Positions 24,977-33,641 of a DNA stretch of 53,115 bases are shown in pieces; within the stretch, counting starts at the first letter, position 1; every line of letters begins with the position of its first letter. The DNA lies in assembly GCF_004682055.1 (NCBI RefSeq), contig NZ_QUZU01000040.1, positions 1 through 53,115 of the forward strand, written 5' to 3'. The translations under genes were made by a program, and so were the position numbers. The notes beneath the pieces were generated by a model. The model did not search any database. It was not told the origin of the DNA and saw only the letters and a list, made by a program, of their open reading frames with translations. Source of the DNA: Pseudomonas kairouanensis. GTDB taxonomy: Bacteria > Pseudomonadota > Gammaproteobacteria > Pseudomonadales > Pseudomonadaceae.

Positions 24977-26244
24977 ACGGCGAAAAGCTGTTTGGCGGCC
25001 CGGCCCGTACCGTCAATGGCAACAGCGACCACGATGGCCTGAAACTGGTGCTGCACCGCTACATCATCGATGCCATCGAGGAATCGGGCAAAAACCTGCT
25101 GGAAGGCACGCGCCAGTCCCTGGCGCAATTTGTCATCGACAAAGTCTCCGAATACATCACCCGCATGCGCCTGGCGATCTCGCGTTATGAAATGGAACGC
25201 CTGGCTGAAGAGATCGTCGATGAGCTCACCGGTTTCGGCCCGCTGGAAGTGCTGCTGCGCGACCCCTCGGTGACGGAAATTCTGGTCAACGGCCCGCACC
25301 GGGTGTTTATCGAGCGCGATGGCCTGCTGCACCAAAGTGACCTGCGGTTTATCGACGATCACCACGTGGAGCGCGTGATGCAACGCATCCTTGCGCCCCT
25401 GGGGCGGCGCTTGGATGAGTCGTCGCCCATGGTGGATGCGCGCCTGCCCGACGGCAGCCGAGTCAACGCGATCATCCCGCCCATTGCCCTGGACGGGCCG
25501 TGCCTGTCGATCCGGAAATTTCGCAAGGACATGCTTAAGAGCAGCGACCTGGTGGCCATGCAGACCATCGACCAAAGCATTTTCGAGTTTTTCCAGGAGG
25601 CGGTGGGCAAGCGCTGCAACATCCTGATCAGCGGCGGTACGGGCACGGGCAAAACCACCTTGCTCAATATTCTCAGCCAGTTGATCAACCCCCATGAACG
25701 GCTGGTGACCATCGAAGACGTGGCCGAACTGCAACTGGGCCACCCCCACGTGGTGCGCTTGGAAACCCGCCCGCCCAATGCCGAGGGCCATGGTGAGGTC
25801 AAGTCCAGCGACCTGATTCGCAACGCCCTGCGGATGCGCCCCGACCGCATCATCCTCGGGGAAATCCGTGGCGTGGAAGTGCTCGATGTGATGACAGCCA
25901 TGAACACCGGCCACGATGGCTCCATGAGTACCGTGCACGCCAACAACGCCCAAGATGCGTTGCTGCGCCTGGAAACCCTGGTGGGCCTGACCGGCCGTGT
26001 GATCGCGGAGAAAACCCTGCGCCAGATGATCTGCGCCGCGCTGGACGTGATCATTCAACTGACGCGCATGCCCGATGGCCGCCGCTGTGTGAGTGAAGTG
26101 GTGGAGGTGGTGGGCATACGCGACGACGTGTATGTCACCAATACCCTGTTCCGGCTCGACCGACGCACCGGCTTCGGGTTCCTGCGCGAGGCCATCAACC
26201 CTGCCGGCGATAAGCTGCGCCGTGAATCGGCCTTGCAGTCATAG
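24973..26244 (+). CDS. tadA: Tad secretion ATPase TadA (CpaF)
   Basis: A 423-residue hexameric secretion ATPase of the VirB11/GspE superfamily that powers pilus assembly (and possibly retraction). The Walker A GGTGTGKTT is at 221-229, the Asp box TIEDVAELQL at 246-255, Walker B IILGEIRG at 293-300 and the His box TAMNTGHDGSMSTVHANN at 308-325. The N-terminal helical region (about 20-90) and the pre-ATPase domain with TEILVNGP match CpaF. All catalytic motifs are intact. It begins inside the tadZ stop (ATGA) and tadB follows 10 bp on. Confidence 0.96.
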   Translation: MNGEKLFGGPARTVNGNSDHDGLKLVLHRYIIDAIEESGKNLLEGTRQSLAQFVIDKVSEYITRMRLAISRYEMERLAEEIVDELTGFGPLEVLLRDPSVTEILVNGPHRVFIERDGLLHQSDLRFIDDHHVERVMQRILAPLGRRLDESSPMVDARLPDGSRVNAIIPPIALDGPCLSIRKFRKDMLKSSDLVAMQTIDQSIFEFFQEAVGKRCNILISGGTGTGKTTLLNILSQLINPHERLVTIEDVAELQLGHPHVVRLETRPPNAEGHGEVKSSDLIRNALRMRPDRIILGEIRGVEVLDVMTAMNTGHDGSMSTVHANNAQDALLRLETLVGLTGRVIAEKTLRQMICAALDVIIQLTRMPDGRRCVSEVVEVVGIRDDVYVTNTLFRLDRRTGFGFLREAINPAGDKLRRESALQS

Positions 26245-26254
26245 GGAGCGTCGC

Positions 26255-27136
26255 ATGACTGGACCTGTGTTGATGCTTGTCTGCCTGCTGCTGATCGGCC
26301 TGTCGCTCTGGCTGTTTCACAACGGCCTGCGCAAGGCCCAGACCGACCGCGTGCTGGAGCGCCTCGGCGACGGTCAACCCGAGGTTCAGGAAGCCAGCAC
26401 CACCTGGGCGGGTCTGGAACGCATGTTTTTGCGTGCGGGCCTGGGTAAACCCACAGAGCGCCTGGGCCTGTGGTTCAGTGGCTGGGCTGTCAGCGTACTG
26501 CTGGGCTACCTGGTCGCCGACGGCGTGGGCCTACTGATGATGCTGGTGGGGCCACCCCTGGTTTTACGCCTGTTTATCGCGTGGCGTTATCAGCTCCGGG
26601 TACAGCGCATGGTCGAACAACTGCCACAGTTGTTGGACCACAGCGTGCGCAGCCTCAAGTCCGGCAGAACCTTGGCTGACGCCGTATTGGGCGGTATCGA
26701 AAGTGTTGAAGACCCCCTCAAGGAAGCCATGGGCCGCGTGCAACGCAACGTGCGCATGGGGGTCAGCCTGCCGGATTCGGCCAGCGACTTCGCCGAATTC
26801 TACGAACAGGACGAATTTCGCCTGTTTGCCCTTGGCCTGAAGGTGAACCATCGCTACGGCGGCAACGCCAGCGAGCTGCTGGAAAACCTGATCAAAATGA
26901 TTCGCGAGCGGGAACAAGGCGCACGCCAACTAAAGGCCATGACCGGCGAAACGCGCATGACCGCCTATGTGCTGGGCGGGCTGCCCATCTTGATCGTGGG
27001 TTACTTCATGCTGGTCAACCCCGGTTACCTGATGACCATGTGGAACGATGACACCGGGCGCTACATGCTATTCGCGGCACTGGCAATGGACCTGGGCGGC
27101 ACGTTCATCATGTGGCGCATGCTGAGGAGTGTCTGA
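26255..27136 (+). CDS. tadB: Tad platform protein TadB
   Basis: A 293-residue inner-membrane platform protein of the GspF superfamily. A first helix at residues 5-22, a pair near 80-115, the cytoplasmic T2SF domain (QLPQLLDHSVRSLKSGRTLADAVLGGI onward, about 128-250) and two C-terminal helices are visible. ATG 26255 was chosen; an in-frame extension back to 26093 lies inside tadA and is rejected. GGGAG precedes the start. With TadC it forms the rotating platform driven by TadA. Confidence 0.93.
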   Translation: MTGPVLMLVCLLLIGLSLWLFHNGLRKAQTDRVLERLGDGQPEVQEASTTWAGLERMFLRAGLGKPTERLGLWFSGWAVSVLLGYLVADGVGLLMMLVGPPLVLRLFIAWRYQLRVQRMVEQLPQLLDHSVRSLKSGRTLADAVLGGIESVEDPLKEAMGRVQRNVRMGVSLPDSASDFAEFYEQDEFRLFALGLKVNHRYGGNASELLENLIKMIREREQGARQLKAMTGETRMTAYVLGGLPILIVGYFMLVNPGYLMTMWNDDTGRYMLFAALAMDLGGTFIMWRMLRSV

Positions 27137-27137
27137 G

Positions 27138-28025
27138 ATGGCTGTTCTAGTCAGTGCCCTGTTATTGCTCGCCGCTGCGATATTGGTGGGCGGCCAGCTA
27201 CTTGAGCATCGCCGTCGCAAGCGGCGGATCTCCGAGCGGTTGCAAGGGCATATGGCCAGCGATGACAAGTTCGGCACGTTCATGCGTCAACTGGGTGGTA
27301 GCAGCCTGGCCCAGCGCTCGGTCAGCCTGGACAACGAAACCCAGATCCTGCTTAACCGGGTCGGCTGGCGCAAAGCCAGCCAGCGCTCGCTGTTTGCCGC
27401 CATTCAGTTGGGTTTGCCCATTGTGCTGCTGGGGGTGACCATCCTGGGGCAACGCATATTGTTCCCCCATGTGGAACCTGCCTGGATCGCCCCGATGATG
27501 GCGCTCGGCATCGGCTACCTGCTCCCCAAACGCGTGCTTGCTGCTGCCGCCAAACACCGCCAGCAAAGCATCGCCAAGGAAATTTCAACCTTCATTCCGC
27601 TGCTGCGCATCCTGTTTGAGTCGGGCATGGCGGTTGAACAGTCACTGCGCGTGCTGGGCAACGAAGCCCAGCGCTTGCTTCCCCACCTGACCCACGAGCT
27701 GCGCCTGATCCTGGTGCGGGTCGACTCCGGGCTGGAACTGGGCGAAGAGCTGGGCAAGACGGCCCGGTTGCTGGAAGTGGATGAGTTCACCGACACCTGC
27801 ATCATTCTCCAGCAGCTGATCCTGCAGGGGGGAGGCGCGATGAAATCCTTACTGGCCCTCAAGCAATTGCTCGACGACCGGCGCTTGACCCGCTTGCAGG
27901 AATACATCTCAAAGATGTCGGCAAAAATGTCGGTGGTGATGATGGTTTTTCTGTTTCCAGCGTTGCTGATCGTACTGGGTGGCCCGGCCTTTATTGGCAT
28001 CGCCCGTGCCTTGAGCCATTTTTAA
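27138..28025 (+). CDS. tadC: Tad platform protein TadC
   Basis: A 295-residue homologue of TadB, with an N-terminal helix (MAVLVSALLLLAAAILVGG), helices near 90-130, a T2SF domain (ISTFIPLLRILFESGMAVEQSLRVLG near 150-180) and a terminal helix pair. ATG 27138 lies 1 base after the tadB stop, with GAGGAGT inside the end of tadB. A GTG three codons earlier is less likely. TadB and TadC are expected to form a heteromeric inner-membrane platform. Confidence 0.93.
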   Translation: MAVLVSALLLLAAAILVGGQLLEHRRRKRRISERLQGHMASDDKFGTFMRQLGGSSLAQRSVSLDNETQILLNRVGWRKASQRSLFAAIQLGLPIVLLGVTILGQRILFPHVEPAWIAPMMALGIGYLLPKRVLAAAAKHRQQSIAKEISTFIPLLRILFESGMAVEQSLRVLGNEAQRLLPHLTHELRLILVRVDSGLELGEELGKTARLLEVDEFTDTCIILQQLILQGGGAMKSLLALKQLLDDRRLTRLQEYISKMSAKMSVVMMVFLFPALLIVLGGPAFIGIARALSHF

Positions 28026-28035
28026 GGAGAGATTG

Positions 28036-28746
28036 ATGAAAGCACTGATTGCCGGCCTGGCCCTGCTGATGCTCGGCGGGTGCGCCACCAACGGCCAATC
28101 GCCCTGGGCATCGTTCGGCACGCCAGGCAGTTGTTCCAAGCCCAGCTCAGACCAGGAACTGGCGCTAAGCCTGGCCGACGACATGGCCAACGAAGGCAAG
28201 CTGCACGCCAGCCTGGCCAACCTGCAAAACCTGCCGGATTCCCTGCCCCAAGTGCGCCAGCGCAAGGCCCGCGCCTATCGGTTGCTGGGACGCAGCGAGG
28301 CCGAGCCGTTGTACCGCAGCCTATTGGGCACCTGCATGACTGCCGAAGGCGAACACGGCCTGGGCCAACTGGCAGCGGCCAAGGGTGACAACGGCCAGGC
28401 CATTGCTCATATGCAACGTGCGGCGCAGTTGGCACCCACCGATGAAAAAATCCGTAATGACCTGGGTGTGGTGTACCTCAATCAACGGCGCCTGGAAGAA
28501 GCCCGCTTCGAGTTCATGACCGCCATCGAGCTTAAGCAGAGCGACCCATTGGCCGCCATCAACCTGGTGACCTTGCTGATCTATCAGGACGATTGGAGTC
28601 AGGCGGCCAAAGTGGTCAGCCAATTGGGCCTGAGCCCCGCGCAAGTGACCGATGCCCAGTCACGTGCGGCGCAACTCAAGAACACGAGAACAGCAACGCA
28701 CAAAGTTGCGGCGGTCAGCGATGCCCTGCCACTGACCCTCAAATAA
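28036..28746 (+). CDS. tadD: TadD-type TPR lipoprotein (pilotin-like)
   Basis: A 236-residue lipoprotein with lipobox LGGC at Cys16. Tetratricopeptide repeats run from about residue 110 (EGEHGLGQLAAAKGDNGQAIAHMQRAAQLAPTDEKIRNDLGVVYLNQRRLEEA...). In Tad systems this protein is needed for secretin assembly. The ATG at 28036 is used rather than the TTG one codon before; AAGGAGA lies 6 bases ahead. It is 10 bp after tadC, in the same operon. Confidence 0.92.
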   Translation: MKALIAGLALLMLGGCATNGQSPWASFGTPGSCSKPSSDQELALSLADDMANEGKLHASLANLQNLPDSLPQVRQRKARAYRLLGRSEAEPLYRSLLGTCMTAEGEHGLGQLAAAKGDNGQAIAHMQRAAQLAPTDEKIRNDLGVVYLNQRRLEEARFEFMTAIELKQSDPLAAINLVTLLIYQDDWSQAAKVVSQLGLSPAQVTDAQSRAAQLKNTRTATHKVAAVSDALPLTLK

Positions 28747-28756
28747 GGAGTCGCCT

Positions 28757-29035
28757 ATGAAAGCCCATTACTTTGTTTGCCTGGCGCTGCTGCCGCTGGC
28801 GGCATCGGCCATCGAGCCCGGGCCTTCGTCCCCGCAGCAGGCCGAAACGGAAAACTGGCTGACCATGCAGATTGATGGGCGTGCAGCGTCAGCAACGCCA
28901 CAACGCACGACCCCCGCAGAGCGGGAGCAGGCCTTGCAGCGCTGGCTGGACAGCAATAAGTATCCGATTCCGCAGTACTTCGAGCAGACGGGAGGCGGCG
29001 GGTCTAAAGGCGGCAGCAGCAGCCGCAGCAACTAG
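28757..29035 (+). CDS. small secreted DUF3613-type protein
   Basis: A 92-residue protein with a signal peptide (residues 1-18, ending ASA). The conserved-looking centre is ENWLTMQIDGRAAS and REQALQRWLDSNKYPIPQYFEQ, which I recall as the DUF3613 pattern; the tail is Gly/Ser-rich. It starts 10 bp after tadD with AAGGAGT and ends the plus-strand operon, overlapping the pprB stop by 4 bp on the other strand. Its place in tad loci of pseudomonads suggests a periplasmic accessory role that is not established. Confidence 0.8.
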   Translation: MKAHYFVCLALLPLAASAIEPGPSSPQQAETENWLTMQIDGRAASATPQRTTPAEREQALQRWLDSNKYPIPQYFEQTGGGGSKGGSSSRSN

Positions 29036-29820
29036 TGCGCAGTCACCCGCTGGCGCATCGCTGAATTGCTCGGCGACAGCGCCAGCGCCAGTTGGGTGCG
29101 GTTGTGCATATGGGTCAGGCGCAGCACCTGGGACACATACAGTTTGACCGTGTTCTCGGTAATCCCCAACTCACAGGCGATCTGGTAGTTGGTCTGGCCC
29201 TTGCCGACTAGGCGTGCCACGTCCAACTGACGGGGCGACAGTTGGTTGAAAATGGTCGGTATTTCCACCGGCCCCACCTCTTGCGCCGAAAATTCGCCAT
29301 CGTCTGCCAGCCCGGTGTTCGGGCTGCGGCGCACCTTGTCGAGGTCCTGATACAGGTCATTGATGGATTCGGAGAGGTATTGCAGCTTCTGGTTCAGGTG
29401 CCCCAGTTGTAGCTCTTTTTGCCGCTCTTCAAGTGCCGCTTCCTGACGCTGCAGGCCTTCGAGCAATTCGTCGAGGTTGATGGGCTTCTGGTAGTAATCC
29501 GAGATCCCTGCACGCAGGGCCTTGATCACATCCTGCTTGTCGGCACGGCCCGTCAACATGATCGCCTCGAACGCCCGCTGCTTGCCCGCGATTTTCTGCA
29601 TGGCCTGCACCAGTTCGATGCCGTCCATGTCCGGCATATGTAGGTCGCACAGCACTAGGCCAATCTCAGTGTCTTCACTGAAGCGCTGCAAGGCATACCG
29701 GCTGGATTCGCACGGGACACAGCGATAACCGCTGCTTTCGAGAAATTCGCAAAGCTCTTCCACGATCAAGGGTTGATCGTCGACCACGAGTACTTTCACC
29801 GCTGATGTAAGCTTGTTCAC
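29032..29820 (-). CDS. pprB: two-component response regulator PprB
   Basis: A 262-residue NarL/LuxR-type regulator. The receiver (about 8-125) has its phospho-acceptor at Asp59 (VLCDLHMPDMDG) and Lys in YYQKPINL. A helical coiled segment (about 125-160: LEGLQRQEAALEERQKELQLGHL) links to the LuxR-type helix-turn-helix (about 192-250: LSPRQLDVARLVGKGQTNYQIACELGITENTVKLYV). In P. aeruginosa PprB controls flp and other adhesin genes and alters biofilm structure. The gene lies amid its likely targets; the partner sensor gene is at 30915. Confidence 0.93.
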   Translation of the reverse strand: MNKLTSAVKVLVVDDQPLIVEELCEFLESSGYRCVPCESSRYALQRFSEDTEIGLVLCDLHMPDMDGIELVQAMQKIAGKQRAFEAIMLTGRADKQDVIKALRAGISDYYQKPINLDELLEGLQRQEAALEERQKELQLGHLNQKLQYLSESINDLYQDLDKVRRSPNTGLADDGEFSAQEVGPVEIPTIFNQLSPRQLDVARLVGKGQTNYQIACELGITENTVKLYVSQVLRLTHMHNRTQLALALSPSNSAMRQRVTAH

Positions 29821-29946
29821 GCGCTACTCCATGCCTGGCAAGCCAAAAGTTTGACCGATCCTTTTCGACGAAGAATCCTACACATATCTCCAATAAACGT
29901 AGACCTACTTTCCGACTATGTACATAGCGATAGAGGCCTTGTGCGA

Positions 29947-30396
29947 CTAATGGATCCAAAGCCAGTAGAGCGCAAACCCTGTCAATACAAACGGTGCGAA
30001 AGGCTGTTTCGTTGACGCTTTTGCCAGAGGTGCCCTACGACGCTTGCTAAGCCATTGACTAATAAGTAACCAGGCCCCTTGTGTCACCGCAGCGCCGATC
30101 AGCGACCACAACAAATAGTCGGCGGTGGTGGCCAACGCCAGCGCGGCCATCAGTTTCACATCCCCCGCACCAAAGCGCCCCAGCGCATAACCCGGCAGGG
30201 TCAACAGCAACGCCAGGGCAAAGGCCCAGCCGCCCTCGCCGGCCGGCGCGCCCAGCCATGTGGTGCCCGTCCACAGCAGGTAGATCAACGCCAACAACGC
30301 CCCCCCCAGGGTCAAGGCATTGGCGATTTGCCGTTGACGACTATCCTGCACCGCACAGAGCCCCAGCCAGAGCAACAAAACCACGCCATGGATCAC
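29947..30396 (-). CDS. fppA: Flp prepilin peptidase FppA
   Basis: A 149-residue membrane aspartic peptidase of family A24. The two catalytic Asp are at residue 18 (AVQDSRQRQI) and in GAGDVK (Asp79). About five or six helices are visible; the extra methylation domain of PilD is absent, as in the short Flp peptidases. It should cleave Flp (21074) and the TadE/F pseudopilin (30469). The start is GTG at 30396; the ATG 14 bases upstream is out of frame. It reads toward pprB, 126 bp away, and is divergent from tadF with a 72-bp gap. Confidence 0.9.
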   Translation of the reverse strand: MIHGVVLLLWLGLCAVQDSRQRQIANALTLGGALLALIYLLWTGTTWLGAPAGEGGWAFALALLLTLPGYALGRFGAGDVKLMAALALATTADYLLWSLIGAAVTQGAWLLISQWLSKRRRAPLAKASTKQPFAPFVLTGFALYWLWIH

Positions 30397-30468
30397 GTAA
30401 AAAACATCCCTTTTTGCTGAATGATTCTATGCTGATATCAAGTAGTAGCCGTCAGGGTAGACGTAGTC

Positions 30469-30918
30469 ATGAAAACAGGCCTCCCTAGAAAGCAAAAAGG
30501 TGCTGCGGCGATTGAGTTCGCCTTGGTGTTCGGCATCTTTTTCGCCGTGTTCTACGGGTTGATCAGCTATAGCCTGCCGCTGTTGTTGATGCAGTCGTTC
30601 AACCAAGCGGCCGCAGAGGCTGTGCGCCAGGCCATGGCGGTTGACCCGATTGCCGCAGGCAACAATTACGCGACCCAGGTCACTGATCGCGCCAAAAACA
30701 CCGTGATCACTCAGTTGAACTGGATCCCGCCCAGCTTTCAGTTTTCCTCCGACTACATCAGCGCCACCTACGTAGGCACTCCCCTCACCCTGACAGTGAC
30801 GATCACCTACCCCACCAGCAAAATTTACTCGGTGTTTCCGGCGCTGGTGGTGCCCGGCGTCGGCACCGTACCGAACCTGCCGACCAACCTCACCGCCCGT
30901 TCGAGCCTTCAGTTTTGA
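30469..30918 (+). CDS. tadF: TadE/TadF-like pseudopilin
   Basis: A 149-residue minor pseudopilin. After a short leader comes G11/AAAIEFALVFG, with Glu at +5 and Phe at +6 as in TadE/TadF (EF in place of the EY of Flp), then a hydrophobic stalk and a 100-residue C-terminal domain with no Cys. FppA should process it. TadE and TadF cannot be told apart with confidence from one copy; by place in the locus I use tadF. Its stop overlaps the TTG start of pprA (TTGA), an unusual junction. Confidence 0.87.
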   Translation: MKTGLPRKQKGAAAIEFALVFGIFFAVFYGLISYSLPLLLMQSFNQAAAEAVRQAMAVDPIAAGNNYATQVTDRAKNTVITQLNWIPPSFQFSSDYISATYVGTPLTLTVTITYPTSKIYSVFPALVVPGVGTVPNLPTNLTARSSLQF

Positions 30919-33641
30919 CCTCGGGGGATAACCTCTTCGGGCGCCTGTTGGGTCGCTCCAGCGCGCTGACCCTCGATACGCCGATCGCGCACCCTACCGG
31001 GCTGCAGCTGCAACTGGATCATCAGGGCCATGTGCTGACGGTCAATGGCACCCTGCGCTCGCAGTTGGCCGCACACGCCTTGGGCGACGCCAGGCCACTG
31101 CTACGGGAACTGCTGTGCGCCAGCAGCGCCCTGAGCATCGAAGGCTCACCTGCTGACTGGCAGCGTCAAACCCTGGACCTGGATTTTCAGGGCACTGCTG
31201 ACATGGTCTTGCACACACGCGGCTGGATAGAGCCCGACGGTGACGGCTGGAGCCTGCGCCTGCTTGACGTCGGCGACTTGCTCGCGGGCCGCCAATTGGC
31301 CCAGCAACGCGATCACAATTACGTGATGGCCTGCCAGATGAGCGAACAGTTGCGGGTCTGCAGCCTGGCCCGCTTGCCCGAAGTGTTCAGCGAGCACCTG
31401 CGCAGCTTGGCCCAGCAGTGGCACATTCCCTGCGTGGCCATGGCCTTGCTGGATGAAGAAGACCAGGGCTGGCGGATCTACAGCCAATACGCCGCCCATG
31501 ACGCGCCAGCCTTGTGGCAAACCGACCAGCACCTGGGGATCAGCCTGGACAGCGCCAACGGCAACGCACCGCTGAGCTTGGCCCAAGGGCGCAGTGACAA
31601 CCCGCCCTTACACAGCATCTTCGGCAATACCGATGGCTTCCTGGTGCCGTACCGTGACAGCCAGGGCGTCGCCGCCTGGTTACTCTGCGGCCTCTACAAC
31701 AGCCAGCCACACACCAGTGACCGCGACTGGCTGAACCTCACCGCCGCCCTCGCCGCGCCGCTGCTCAGTCGCCTGCGGGAACAGCGTCATCACCAGCAAC
31801 TGGAACGGGTCGAAGCCTTGCAAGGCTTGCTCGGCACCGGCTGGTGGGAGTTGCTGCCGGCCACCCAGCAGATCCAGTTGGCCCCGCAGTTACTGCACAG
31901 CCTGGGCCAGGAAGACGGCGCCACCCGCCAGGGGTTGGATGCCTGGTTGGAACTGATCCACCCCGCCGACCGCCAGGAACTCAACAGCCGTCTGCAAGAC
32001 CTGCAAGCCCTGGGCAAGCCCCTGCTGGCCAGCGTGCGCCTGCAACGCAGCGATACCGACCACACGCCCATCTGGTACCGCGTACAGGGCCAAGTGCTGG
32101 GCGCGGGTGACAACCGCCGCTGGATCGGCTTCATGCTCGACATCAGCGACATCAAGAACCAGCAACTGCAAGCCGCCGCCGCCCATGCGCGCCTGGACAA
32201 CCTGATCGCCAGCTCACCGGCGGTGATCTATGTACAACGCTACATCAACGGCGCCCTGCATCCGGCGTTTTTCAGCGACAGCCTGCTGCCGCTCCTGGGC
32301 TGGACCCTGGCCGACTGCGACCACACCAGCCTGGTCTCACTGATCCACCCCGAAGACCGCGATCTTTACTTTGAACGCACCCGCCAACTGCTGCGCGAAG
32401 GCACCGTGCGCAGCCGCTATCGTCTGCGCGACAAACAGGGCCATTACCATTGGCTGCTGGACGAGGCCAAGCTGTTGCGCGACGACCTGGGCCTGCCCGT
32501 GGAAGCGGTGGGCCTGTGGCTGGATGTCACCGACGCCACTCTGGCGGCCGAGCACATCAGGCAGAGTGAAGAACGCTACCGCATCCTGGTGGAAGACTCG
32601 CCAGCGATGATCTGCCGCTACCAACCGGACCTCACCCTGACCTTTGGCAACACGCCACTGGCCAATTACCTGGAATGCATGCCCAGCCAACTCCCAGGCC
32701 TGAACCTGGGCAATTGGCTGTCGGACGAACAGCGCCAGGCCTTTGTACAACGCATCAGCCAGTTGACGGCGGAATTCCCCGTGAGTACGGCCGAAATCAG
32801 CCTGCAACTGCCTGGGCGCGAGCATGCCTGGTGGGTGTGGTCGGATCGCGGTGTATTCGATGAACACGGCGCGCTGGTGGAAGTGCAGGCCGTGGGCCGC
32901 GACAACACCGACGTGCGCCGTTCCCAGCAACAACTGACCCAAAGTGCCAAGATGGCCACTTTGGGGGAGATGGCCACCGGCCTGGCCCACGAAATCAATC
33001 AGCCGCTGAACGTGATGCACATGGCCGTCGTCAATGTGCTCAAGCGCTTGAGTAGCGGTGATGTGCAGATCGACTACCTCACCGAAAAACTCCAACGCAT
33101 CGACGCCCAGGTACAACGCGCCGCCCGTGTGGTGGACCACATGCGCGTATTCGGGCGCCGCTCGGAGATCGAGCAACAACCCTTCGACCCGGCGCAGGCG
33201 CTGGAAGGTACGTTGTCATTGCTCGGCGAAGGGCTACGGGGCAAGGGCGTGGAGATGCGCATCACCCCGGCGGATTGTGGGGTGCAGGTCAACGGCTACG
33301 TCGATCAACTGGAGCAAGTGCTGATCAACCTGATGGTCAATGCCCGGGATGCCTTGCTGGGCAAGCGCGGCAAAGACCCACAGTTCCGCCCGTGGATCGC
33401 CGTGCACTGCGAACACGACAGCCGTCATGTGCGCATCTGGGTCGAAGACAACGGCGGCGGCATCGACCCTCGATTGCTGGAGCGGATTTTCGAGCCGTTC
33501 TTCACCACCAAGCCCATTGGCGTGGGCACGGGGCTGGGGTTATCGGTCAGCTATGGCATCGTGGAAAACATGGGCGGGCGCTTGAGCGTCGCCAATGGCG
33601 AGGAAGGCGCAAAGTTCTGTATTGAGTTACCAGTGCTTTAG
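30915..33641 (+). CDS. pprA: PAS-domain sensor histidine kinase PprA
   Basis: A 908-residue sensor kinase with no clear membrane helix. Residues about 10-110 look PAS-like, about 130-290 GAF-like (RDHNYVMACQMSEQLRVCS...), and several PAS/PAC units follow (about 300-420, 430-545 and 555-670, e.g. ESYRILVEDSPAMICRY-like patterns). The HisKA site is LAHEINQPLN with His692. The ATPase has the N box NLMVNARDAL, the G1 box DNGGGID, the F box FEPFFTTK and the G2 box GTGLGLSVSYG. No receiver domain. In P. aeruginosa PprA phosphorylates PprB. The only early start is TTG at 30915, overlapping the tadF stop, so it is coupled to tadF translation. It overlaps tadG tail to tail by 4 bp. Confidence 0.88.
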   Translation: MTSGDNLFGRLLGRSSALTLDTPIAHPTGLQLQLDHQGHVLTVNGTLRSQLAAHALGDARPLLRELLCASSALSIEGSPADWQRQTLDLDFQGTADMVLHTRGWIEPDGDGWSLRLLDVGDLLAGRQLAQQRDHNYVMACQMSEQLRVCSLARLPEVFSEHLRSLAQQWHIPCVAMALLDEEDQGWRIYSQYAAHDAPALWQTDQHLGISLDSANGNAPLSLAQGRSDNPPLHSIFGNTDGFLVPYRDSQGVAAWLLCGLYNSQPHTSDRDWLNLTAALAAPLLSRLREQRHHQQLERVEALQGLLGTGWWELLPATQQIQLAPQLLHSLGQEDGATRQGLDAWLELIHPADRQELNSRLQDLQALGKPLLASVRLQRSDTDHTPIWYRVQGQVLGAGDNRRWIGFMLDISDIKNQQLQAAAAHARLDNLIASSPAVIYVQRYINGALHPAFFSDSLLPLLGWTLADCDHTSLVSLIHPEDRDLYFERTRQLLREGTVRSRYRLRDKQGHYHWLLDEAKLLRDDLGLPVEAVGLWLDVTDATLAAEHIRQSEERYRILVEDSPAMICRYQPDLTLTFGNTPLANYLECMPSQLPGLNLGNWLSDEQRQAFVQRISQLTAEFPVSTAEISLQLPGREHAWWVWSDRGVFDEHGALVEVQAVGRDNTDVRRSQQQLTQSAKMATLGEMATGLAHEINQPLNVMHMAVVNVLKRLSSGDVQIDYLTEKLQRIDAQVQRAARVVDHMRVFGRRSEIEQQPFDPAQALEGTLSLLGEGLRGKGVEMRITPADCGVQVNGYVDQLEQVLINLMVNARDALLGKRGKDPQFRPWIAVHCEHDSRHVRIWVEDNGGGIDPRLLERIFEPFFTTKPIGVGTGLGLSVSYGIVENMGGRLSVANGEEGAKFCIELPVL

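Noticed and set aside
26093..26254. Longer TadB reading frame
   Set aside because: The extension lies inside tadA; the ATG at 26255 with GGGAG yields the expected N-terminal helix.
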